Below the pieces are notes generated by a model that was not told the DNA's origin, ran no database searches, and was given only the letters and a program-made list of their open reading frames with translations. Made by a program: the position numbers and the translations under genes. From NCBI GenBank assembly GCA_001600415.1, contig BCJX01000001.1, forward strand, positions 3,394,985 through 3,458,984: a stretch of DNA of 64,000 nt, given 5' to 3'. Source of the stretch: Pascua guehoae (lineage: Eukaryota > Basidiomycota > Tremellomycetes > Trichosporonales > Trichosporonaceae). Below are positions 54,479 through 64,000 of this stretch, one piece after another. Numbering within the stretch: the stretch's first letter is position 1; every line of letters begins with the position of its first letter.

Positions 54479-57400
54479 ATGAGCACCATACAACCACCAC
54501 CACCACGACCCGACGGCGTAGATGATATCACAAGCGACGCGGGTACCGACACCAACACTCCTTCAAACCCCACAGCGCTGCTCAGCGTAACCCCATCCTC
54601 CACAATCCTCCCACCGCCAATGCCACTGAACGCAAAGGTTGGAGGTGACGACTGGACCTTTGCCGGGCAGTTGAGGGTGAGTGGCACGCTGCTGTCGTCG
54701 CATGTTTCAACTAGACGAGTCTGCACCTATAGACCTTCACATACAGTGTCGCTCTGAATGACCCCCCCTAACAAGCCCAGTCCGACCAACAGGCCTTGGA
54801 GGCACGCGGCATCAAGCCGACGCGCGACCTCTCGCTAATCTGGGACCACCTCTCCGTCCGCGGTGTCGGTGGCGCCAACGATGTCGTGTTTGCCACAGAC
54901 CTCGGCAGCATCTTCATGCCGTGGACGCTGTGGACCGAAAAACGCAAGGCTGCGGCGTTCGCCGAGGCGTTAAATGACAAGGCGGGAAACGACCAAAGCG
55001 ACGCGATGCACTGGGTCAAAGGCATGGGAACTCCCAAGAAGGGTGAGCCTGGTCTGCGCAAGGGCCAGCGCTACTTGTTCAAAGACTTTTCGGGCGTGCT
55101 CAAACCTGGCGAGATGATGCTCGTCGTCGGTCGCCCTGGGTCCGGATGCACGACCTTCCTCAAGGCTCTCGCAGGACTGACGCGGTCGTACGCTGGTTTC
55201 GACGGCGACGTTTACTATGGCGCCCTCAAGGCCCACTCAAAGGAAATGCGGCCTCTCAAGAGTGACGTCTCGTTCATTTCCGAAGAAGAACACCACGACC
55301 CCAATCTGCTCGTCGGCCGTACGATGGACTTTGCGCTCCGAGCCCAGACACCATCCAACAAGGCACGTCCACTTGGCGACGACGGCCAACCGATCTCTCA
55401 GCACGAATGGCAAAAGATGCGCAAGTACACCCTCCTTCGCGCTTTCGGCATTGAGGACACCGTTCGCACAAAGGTCGGCGATCAATACGTCCGCGGTGTG
55501 TCTGGCGGTGAACGCAAGCGTGTTTCGCTAGCCGAGGTCCTCACCTCGGACGCCCAGATTCAGTGCTGGGATAACCCCACCCGTGGCCTCGACGCGAGCT
55601 CGGCGCTTAGCTTTGCCAAGATCTGCCGCACGCTCTCGGACGTCTCCAACCACATCAACGTGGTCACAGCGTACCAGGCGGGCAACGGAATCTACAGCCA
55701 GTTCGACAAGGTCTGCGTCATGGCCGAAGGGCGGTTGCTGTACTATGGCCCGCGTACCGAGGCACGTCCTTACTTTGAGGCGCTCGGGTTCGAACACATG
55801 GATGGCGCAAACACAGCCGACTACCTCACAGCCGTCACAGCACTCAACGAGCGCAAAATCCGCCCAGGCTTTGAAGGGCGCGTGCCCACGACCGCTGCCG
55901 AGTTTGCCGCAATCTACCAGCAGAGCGACATCGCGCGCCGCATGCGTGCCGAAGTCGACGCATACCTCACAGATAAAGCAGCTCGTGAAGCCGAGACCGA
56001 GGCTGCACGTGAAGCTGCTGCGCTCCAAAAGTCGCGCTGGGCTTTCAAGGCGTTTGCTCAGAAGACATCGTTTGGGGCTCAGGTCCGCGCAGCTGTTATC
56101 AAGAACGCCCAACAGCGCTGGGGCGACCAGTGGACCCTGTGGATGCGCCAGGGATGTACTGTGAGTGCAACTGGGCGGACTGGCACAGAAGAGTTGTTGA
56201 CAGTTAGTTTGTAATGGCGTTCGTCTTTGGAAGCTTGTTCTACCAGCTCCCGCTCACAACCCTTGGCGTCTTCTTCCGTGGCGGTGTCCTTTTCCTCCTC
56301 ATTTTCTTCCCCGTCGTCCTTTCATTCGCAGACCTCTTGGGCGCGTTCGTCGGCAGGCAAGTCCTCGCCAAGCACAAAGCCTATTCGATGTACCGTCCCA
56401 GTGCGGTTCTTTTGGCGCAAACGATCGTCGACGTCCCTTTATTCCTCATCCAAATCTTCCTTTACGTCGTCATTATCTACTGGCTGGCAGGCCTAAGGTC
56501 GTCGGCGGGGCTGTTTTTCATTGTGTACTTGTTCTCATGGCTAGTGGCAATGGCCATTGTAAGTTTACTTTCTCGGTGCCACGCTAACCCGCGTCGACCA
56601 CAATCTTCCGCGCCATCGGGTACTTTTTTAACACGTACAATGACGCATCGAAAGTTGCTGGAAGTCTATTCATCGTGTAAGTTGAATTGGGACAAGTCTT
56701 TCTCTCTGTTCTTGCCCCTCGCTTACACATAGATTCGCTCTCTATTCCGGATTCCCAATTTACACGCCGTCAATGCACCCGTGGTTCTCCTGGATCCGTT
56801 GGCTCAATCCACTCTACTACGCCCTCGAAGCGCTGGTTTCTGGCGAGCTGGAGGGCCTGATACTTCAGTGTGTCCCTCCTCAACTTGCACCGTATGGCCC
56901 AGCCTACGTCGGTCAGCCTGCCGGCTGTGCATTCATCGGAGGTCAGATGGGCTCGACACTGGTTTCGGGAGCGGCATTCGCGCACGAGGGCCTCGAGTTC
57001 TTCACCCAACATCGGTGGCGCAACTTTGGTATCATTATCGCCCTGTGGGTTGGCGCCATGGCGCTCGGCATGTACTTCCTCGAACGCCTCCCAGCCGCTG
57101 GCTCGACAGAGGACGTGACGCTCTACAAGCGCGGTGGTGGCGGTGCCTTTGTTGCTGCTGCGGCCCAGCGTGGCACTGCCCCTCGTGACGAAGAGGACGG
57201 TGGTATTGAACAACAGATTACCGAAAAGCCACACACTCCCAATGGCACAGATAACCAACCAGCAATCGCGTCTCACGGTACAACGTTTACGTGGAAAGAC
57301 CTTTGCTACACTGTCAAGGCGGACGGCAAGGACAAGCAACTTCTGGATAACATCTCGGGGTACTGCAAGGCGGGAACCATCACAGCGCTTATGGGGTCAT

Positions 57401-59399
57401 CCGGTGCCGGCAAGACGACTTTGATGGACGTCCTGGCCGCCCGCAAGGACTTTGGCGTCATCACTGGTGAAGTCTCGCTCAATGGACGCCCCTTGCCCCT
57501 GTCGTTTCAACGCACTACGGGTTACTGTGAACAGCTTGATGTGCATCTCCCACAGGCAACTGTCCGTGAAGCACTCGAGTTCTCGGCCCTTCTTCGCCAG
57601 CCTCGTCATCTCTCCGAGAAGGAGAAGCTCGCGTACGTCGACACAATCGTCGACCTCTTGGAGCTCCACGACATCGAGGATGCGATTATCGGAACCCCAG
57701 GGGAGGGCCTGGGCGTCGAACAACGCAAGCGCTTGACAATTGGAGTAGAACTCGTGTCCAAGCCTTCCCTCCTGTTCCTTGACGAACCGACCTCGGGCCT
57801 CGACGGCCAGAGCTCGTTTATTATCGTCACCTTTCTCCGCAAGCTGGCGGCGGCTGGTCAGTCGATCCTGTGTACGATCCACCAGCCCTCGGCCGCCTTG
57901 TTCGCCGGCTTTGACCAACTCCTCTTGCTCAAGGCTGGTGGACGTACCGTCTATTTCGGCCCCGTGGCCGAGGTTCCTGGATATTTCAAAGGCCACGACG
58001 TCCAGTGGCCGCACGACGTCAACCCTGCAGAGTACATGATCGACATTGTATCGAGTCCCCACGATCGCGACTGGGCACAGGTCTGGCTCGAGTCTGACGA
58101 GCACAACAAGATGATGGCCGATATCGAGGAGGTCAAGCGCGAGAGTGCGGCAACCACTGTAGCCAACTCGGAGCAGGACAACTACGAATACGCCGCGACT
58201 CTGTGGACACAGATCCGAGTCGTCAACAAACGATCCAATATTCAGCTGTATCGTGATGTCGAGTATGTCTTGAACAAGGCAGTTCTTCACATTGCCGTTG
58301 CCCTCATCGTGGGATTCTCGTTCTGGAGGATAGGTCACTCTTACGCCGATCTCCAGAACCGCATGTTCAGCATCATGCTGCTCATCTTTGTCGCTCGTAC
58401 GTTCAAGTGAACCAACCACCGATGACTCTAGCTGACGAAATTAATTTAGCTGGCGTCATTGTCCAGGCTCAGCACCACTTCATTGCGTGAGTTAAACGAA
58501 ATCGACACGCTTGAGCCATCGCTGACAGTGCGCAGCAACCGAGACATCTTCGAAACGCGCGAGAAGAAGGGAAAGTTTTACAGCTGGGTCGCATTCTGCG
58601 TTGCTGAAATTGTGGCCGAATGGCCGGTGAGCTCGCAGACGGACGAAACAAAGCATCCGCTAACAATCCAGTACCTCCTGATATGTGCTTTCCTGTGGTT
58701 TGTGTGCTGGTACCCGGCCTCAATCTACGACATGTCGGCGGACGCCGCCGGGCCCGTCTTCCTCGCCATCGTTCTGTACGAGTTCTTGTACACGGGCATG
58801 GGACAGGTGAGCTGCATCAACCACGCACCCGGTTTCTTGTGTCTGACCAATCAGTTCATTGCCGCGTACGCACCCAACCCCGAAGGCGCTGCACTTGTCT
58901 TGCCATTGTTCTTTGGCGCGTTGGTGTCGTTCTGCGGAATCCTCGTTCCTTACCAAGCAATTACCGCCTTCTGGCGCTACTGGCGTACGTTTGGCCGCGG
59001 CTGTTTGCCCACCGTGGCGCTAACATTACAGTTTACTACCTGAACCCGTTCACCTGGGTGATGCACATGCTCGTCTTCCCCATGCACAACGCCAAGGTGG
59101 AATGCGCCCCGCATGAGTTTGGACTTTTCGACCCGCCCGCCGGCCTTACATGTGGCGAGTATCTTGAGGGGTTTATGACATATGCCACCGGGTACGTCAA
59201 CAACCCGAACGCCACGGCGCTCTGCGAGTACTGCGGGTACAAGAAGGGCTCAGAGTTCCTGGCCACCATGAGGATGGGTCGCTACATTGACGGATGGAAG
59301 GGCATCCTTATCACCCTCCTCTTTGTTATCTCAAGTTATTCGCTCGTTTTCCTCCTCCTCAAGCTGCGGTCAAAGAAGACAAAGACGGCCAAGTCTTGA
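54479..59399 (+). CDS. Full-size PDR/ABCG drug-efflux transporter
   Basis: ATP-driven exporter of hydrophobic compounds in the plasma membrane. Ten exons: 54479-54676, 54781-56160, 56208-56558, 56597-56676, 56733-58396, 58450-58486, 58536-58626, 58672-58806, 58855-58984, 59032-59399; 1477 residues, normal for PDR pumps. NBD1: Walker A GRPGSGCTT (Cys in place of the Walker Lys, as in the PDR family) at about 183, signature VSGGERKR, Walker B IQCWDNPTRGLD. Membrane block 1 starts FVMAFVFGSLFYQLPLTTLG. NBD2: Walker A GSSGAGKTT at about 892, LGVEQRKRLT and LLFLDEPTSGLD. Membrane block 2 ends with a Cys-rich loop (CGEYLEGF, CEYCGYKKGSEFL) and helix ILITLLFVISSYSLVFLLLK. The junction 56558/56597 keeps frame but its intron ends CG, not AG. 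NBD2 and the other junctions look intact, so it may still be functional. Confidence 0.92.
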
Positions 59400-61146
59400 G
59401 TTCCTTCTTGAACGTGAAATGCTTTCTTTACTATAATGCTTCTGTCACAGGGTTCGCTTTTACTCCATATGAAATAGGATGCAGTATTTCATTATTCCAC
59501 CGAAACACCACTGGTGGATGTTTTATGCTTGGACGAGGAGAGAGTGGACGGGCACGGAGGCAAAGACGACAGGATGGAAAGGTTCTACCAGTTCTGGCGA
59601 GCCAAGCGACTATCGGCCACCATAAAGCCATGGTAGTCACCTGGGTTTACCATCAGGTTTGTCTGGACAATGAGGTGAATTGTTCACTTCACGGGGCGTT
59701 CAGAACACTACTCGAGCTCCCATTTCGCCCCAACATGCCCAAACCCCGTGCTGCGCCCACACTCTTTCGCCGAATCAAACTCCATGAAACATTCCCACAC
59801 GACACGTGCAGCGGCACCAGACTGCAAAGCCGACACAACTCCTACCCCGGTCTCTTCCCATCGTGTACCCCGCACTCGCAGTCGCCGCTTTTTGCCGATA
59901 ACCCCTACCCCGCCTACTTCCCGCCCTCTCACCCCTCCCTACCGCACCTGGTGGGGCCGGATTTATGTCCGAGTGAGGAGACCGAGATATCGGGCTGGGC
60001 TTTCAAACCGCCACCAGATGCTCGGTTTCTCGGTTGTGGCTCAGAGTGTTGGAATACAACGAGGCTTCGGATAAGAGAAAACTTTCGGACCGGTGACTGA
60101 CGCCCACGGTAAAATGGGGCAGATTGAAACACCTCTTTGCGTGCCTTGTGATGATCGCACCCGAGGTGATTATTGACGTGACGGCAGAGAGGAATATATA
60201 TCTGTGCCACACCGCCGATCCTCTTGTGAAGCACAGACCTCACACCGACTCTCCAGTCGTCCTAATCACCACACCGTTCTCCCTTTCTACTCATTGCCAT
60301 TCCCCCACCATTTCGTCAGCCACGCCCAACACTGCCCCCCAAGCCGACATTCCTGCGGCCCCTGCACGGCCTCGGACAGGACGCCCAACAAATGACCATG
60401 ATGCCAAGAGGAGGCTCCGAGAACGAGTACGTTTGACTGGATATTTGAACGGACCGACATCCACATGTGTTTAAACAGGAAAGAGTCATCCCTCAAGAAA
60501 CGAACCGGGCAATATTGTCCTCATTCAACGAACGGAATGAGGGATCCAGGTGGCGGCTCGAGCATTATATTAATGTGCCTGTCAACGGATGACCTATACC
60601 AACACTGTCGTGCTGATCCTCACCCCACTCTTCCTCCCCCGCATTCCCATCACCTTCCCCGACAATGTTTTAAAGCTTTTAGAACTCGCGGACCCTTTGC
60701 GCAGTCATCGTCGGCGTCCCGGGCGCGATACCTCGGCTTTTTAACATCGGGAAGTAATGTTCTTGCCGTCCTTCAGTTCCGACCGTTTGTGCGCACCCGT
60801 GGGGTAGCCCACTACCCATTTCGCGCCCTGTTTGGCGTTCCAGCAAGGTTCGTCGATGGTCCTAGCTATGCCATGTTCCCTCCACGGTATTAACCTCTTC
60901 GCTCCCCTTCCTCCGCCTCCGGCCCCGCTCCGTTGCTCCCCCTTCCCCCATCCCGTTGCCCCGCCTCCGCCCCCGCATCGTTGCCCCGCCCCCTCCCCAG
61001 ACCGTGCCTCTGCCGTCCATGCGCCCTCGTACCTTTCTCCGAGTCGACACCCCCCCGCCCCCTTCTCAAGAACCCCGCCTCCCCTCGACACCGCTTGACC
61101 GCTTGACCTCCCTCCCTCCCATGACGCAGAACGCCCACTGGCTCCG

Positions 61147-61202
61147 GGGACACCAACTCATACCCTCCATTCTGGGGACACCAACTCATACCCTCCATTC
61201 TG
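61147..61202. repeat. 28-bp exact direct repeat, two copies
   Basis: GGGGACACCAACTCATACCC followed by TCCATTCT occurs twice, back to back. It is noncoding. Confidence 0.9.
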
Positions 61203-61796
61203 CAATAGCAAGACCAAAACGAGACCGCCGCGTGTCATCATTGTGCCATGCGGCGTCGATGCTCGTCCCATCACCTGTCTAGTCGGGCACTTACCGCCAT
61301 CCTCCTTGTTCCCTCCTCGTCGACAGCACCGCCCCTCCTCGTTTCCCGCTGGCCAACCCTCTGAAAGGTGCCGCCTCTCAAGTGCTGCAGCTCATCATCC
61401 GAGGGCATTCACCCATTTCCGACCAGTGACTGAAAACCACCTCTTGAATGGAATGGTACGTGTTCGAGCTTGAGTTTGACCACCGAGAGAGCAGAGCGAA
61501 AGAGTGGGTGGAAGAACGGCGCGGAAATGGGAGATGGAGATGATGGACCAAGGCAAGAGGCGACAATCTGATGGAGAGATCAAAGTCCAGAGGGTCGGAC
61601 AGTGGATCTGGGGCGACGGTCCGAGAGCAACTTGCCGCCCGGCCGCGTGGTGTGGCACGTTCCACGGCATGTGCTGGCCTCCGCGATGCGCTGGAGCCCA
61701 TCGGGGTGAGCGGAGCCCGATTGCGAACCCCATTTCAACTGTTGGCGATACGGGGTGCGATATGGGCCGTGGTTCTGACGAGTCCCTGGGCCCCAA

Positions 61797-61882
61797 TGCG
61801 GTGCCCACCTGGGCAAGGGCCCACCTGATTGAGGGCCCACCTGGATGAAGGCCAATCTGGATGAGGGCCCACTTGGATGACG
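61797..61882. repeat. Imperfect about 18-bp tandem array (GGGCCCACCTGGATGAGG)
   Basis: About four to five variants of GGGCCCACCTGGATGAGG in a row, one reading AGGCCAATCTGGATGAGG. It keeps an antisense frame open. Confidence 0.75.
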
Positions 61883-64000
61883 GGGCGCCACTGTCCCCAT
61901 GCTCGCCATGGCCGCGTCCGTGCAGAGCACGTGCACAGGCCTGTGCGTCGTTCGGTACGGGGTGATCTGAGGGGTCCCGAAGCGAAGGGGTTGGCCCCTC
62001 AGCTCCCCTCGGACCCCTCCCCGCCATCTATCTCTTCCCCGGTATCACACCTCGTGCATCGCCTCGTCGCGGGGTGGGCATGCCATCCCCGTGCGTTGGC
62101 GGCACCTCGCACCCCGATAGTCCTGGACGAGCCGTGCCAGAGGTGGTGCTCCACCGGTCCTCCGTCAACCCCATGTCTTCTTCGGAGGCGGCACTGAACG
62201 CATTCCTCCGCACCAATCGTGCACGCGACTGTCTGTGCCCACATGTGCTCACCATTCCGAGGATCGCGGCCGCCAAGGGGCCACAGCCGTGCCGATGCGC
62301 GATGTACCGTGATGGGCCGTACTGACCCCAGCAGATGCTGAGAGCCCTCACCTCACACCCCACCCCACTCCCGGCTCCTCACCCGCGCTCTCGCTCCAAA
62401 AGCGTGCTTTGGGTGTTGGAGCGCTTGGGCTCCTAACCATGCCATTCACCAACCCCTGCTCCTGCCGTCGCCGCGGGGCGCCGTTCACAAGCTCATCTCA
62501 CCTTCTCGCTATGTTCACAGCTCGTTGCGATATCGATGCTCCCACCCATGTGATGCCAGCTGAAGCGCACGGCCTCAATATCGGGAGGCTTCGATCTCGT
62601 TCGACCAGAGGCGTGTGCGTTGGCTAGCAGTGTGGGCGCGGGGGCGCGTGGCCGACCGTTGTGGAGAAGGGACATCTGTTGTGGTCGTAACATGGTTCCC
62701 GTCGTCGTCCCAGTTCGTCGGAGAATCATTGACGTTCAGAGACCGTTTCGTGTCTGTGCTGTTTTTTTTGTCTTTTTTTTCTCTCTTTCTGTTGCCATGT
62801 TGGATGTGGCAATGGGTGCAACGGTGGAAGGTGGGCAAGGCCCATTTGGTTTGCCTCCTGTCCCTAGCGGCCAGTTTCTGATCGGCCGCAAGAACCTTGT
62901 TTTGGGACCGACCATACCGGGTGGGCCGTCCTGCCCACTGCGAGCCGGAAAATCTCCCAGCTGTGTCATTTTCAGGAACGTCCAGGACATTTGTATCGGA
63001 ACCGCGCCGAATCCCACAGTACCAAATCCCTGACAACGGCCCGGTTTGACCAATCATCTTGATTGAAACCATCGGCATCCACCTTTGCCGGCTGAAATGT
63101 GAGGTCAGGTGACCTGTTTGCTGCTGCCCATTTGATTTCGATCTCGGCACAGGCTCGGCCAGGTTGTGCTTACAATCGTGCAAGGCACGGATTATCTCCT
63201 TAGCCGCCCACCTTTGCTCACGACGACAATGCAACGGGGCGACACGTCCAGCCGCTCGCCAAAGTCGGGACGGCAACCGGCGCCCACAGCGGGTAAAGGG
63301 TGACAGACTTTCATTATTCGCAACGAGGGACGCAAAGGTTAGTACCGCGTTCAACGTGGCAACAGCAATTATCAGTCTCACGCCGTGCGGTAGGCTGGCG
63401 GCTGGAATACTGTAATGCACCACCACAATTAAACTGATTCATTTCTGGCTGACGGCATCGGGCGGCTGTGCCAAGTCTTATCGACGGCTCGCGGCCTGTG
63501 CATTCCATTCCAACGGGTTGAGATCAACCAGCCGAGGCAATGGACCCGTTACGCGATCCACTAGGCTTCCGAGCAGCATACGTCGCACTCAGACGCTAAT
63601 CGACTAGTGCACCCATGTCAGTGGAGTCGGCGGAATGTGTTTGTGGGCAGTGGTGTGGAGCGAGCCCGCTCTGAGACGAATGAATACAGACGATGAGGGC
63701 TCGGACGACAAAGTGGGTGAGGGCTAAAAAAAAAAAAAAAAAAAGCAGCAGAGTACTTCCATCGCACTCAGATCCATCCCTTCTGCCATTCCGGGGCCCG
63801 ACCAGCGCTTACCCCAGTCTCCAACTTGAGAGTCAGGGGCTGGCCAAGCTCTGGGCGACAGTTCTGGCCGCCTTGGGCATGCTTTAGACAAGAGTGTCCA
63901 AACTTGGCGCCAACCTGGCCACTGCGGGGCACGATGCGGGGCCTGTCTGGGGTGGGGAGCTGCGGGGCATCGACTGCCAGACAGGAACAAATACAGGGGG

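Larger units (their letters stand above)
59400..64000. other. Gene-poor right end
   Basis: No confident gene. A protein-like spliced frame lies at 60151-60592 with an overlapping small frame at 60589-60744 (see findings). A 28-bp direct repeat is at 61147-61202, an 18-bp imperfect array at 61797-61882, and an A18 run at 63726-63743. A 283-codon open frame on the minus strand (62575-63426) has no recognisable domain. The content differs from the busy left half. Confidence 0.45.

Noticed and set aside
57397..58419. 340-codon minus-strand frame within the PDR gene
   Set aside because: Antisense of NBD2; the plus strand has all PDR motifs.
61395..62027. 210-codon open frame on the minus strand
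   Set aside because: Kept open largely by the 18-bp array at 61797-61882 and GC-rich sequence; no homology recognised.
62575..63426. 283-codon open frame on the minus strand
   Set aside because: No start context, domain or splice support, and the composition is mixed. It could be a young gene but is not supported.

Overview
The window looks like nuclear DNA of a GC-rich basidiomycete yeast. Tremellomycetes fits best and the Trichosporonales are the likeliest order; this placement is inferred from gene content and intron style, not proven. Genes are monocistronic, on both strands and cut by many introns. Donors are mostly GTGAGT, GTGCGT or GTACGT, and branch-like CTAAC or CTGAC motifs sit only a few bases before the AG. 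Many introns are 33-60 nt, but several genes also carry one or more introns of 300-770 nt. No prokaryotic-style operon, CRISPR array, rRNA or convincing tRNA was seen.

Layout. 1-984 (-): 5' part of cytosolic isoleucyl-tRNA synthetase, running off the left edge. 1751-4259 (+): Air1/Air2-type zinc-knuckle protein of the TRAMP nuclear RNA surveillance complex. 5935-7576 (+): bZIP transcription factor. 7788-9029 (-): Sdh5/SDHAF2, which helps flavinylate succinate dehydrogenase. 9974-12426 (+): unknown membrane protein with a suspected NTF2-like domain and a very long Ala/Glu/Lys-rich region. 12884-15885 (-): Swt1-like PIN-domain protein. 18861-20756 (-): unknown protein with a seven-Cys module. 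20757-27436 is gene-poor. 27437-29580 (+): Aha1-type Hsp90 co-chaperone with an unusual C-terminal hydrophobic tail. 30384-32501 (-): Swp1/ribophorin II subunit of oligosaccharyltransferase. 33521-34448 (+): small DUF3224-like protein. 34449-38822 is gene-poor. 38823-41033 (+): HIT-family protein. 41713-43625 (-): unknown single-pass membrane protein. 44425-46568 (-): Asterix/WDR83OS homologue. 46949-47609 (-): small unknown protein. 48577-51825 (-): ENA-type cation P-type ATPase. 54479-59399 (+): full-size PDR/ABCG transporter. 59400-64000 has no confident gene.

The genes do not form one pathway. Most are housekeeping: translation, RNA surveillance, N-glycosylation, membrane-protein biogenesis, respiratory assembly and chaperone function. 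The two large transporters on the right, an ENA ATPase and a PDR pump, would serve ion homeostasis and drug or xenobiotic export.

The most notable observations are: an Aha1 homologue with a predicted C-terminal membrane segment and a divergent N-terminal motif; a 110-bp tandem repeat with a hairpin in an Aha1 intron; a degenerate telomere-like CCCTAA tract at 9224-9309; a PDR intron with no AG acceptor; a DUF3224 gene with a bacterial-type domain; and many 9-bp minisatellites and long poly-C/poly-G tracts, three of which carry unresolved N bases. Exon coordinates come from reading splice motifs and keeping frame; none has been checked against transcripts.
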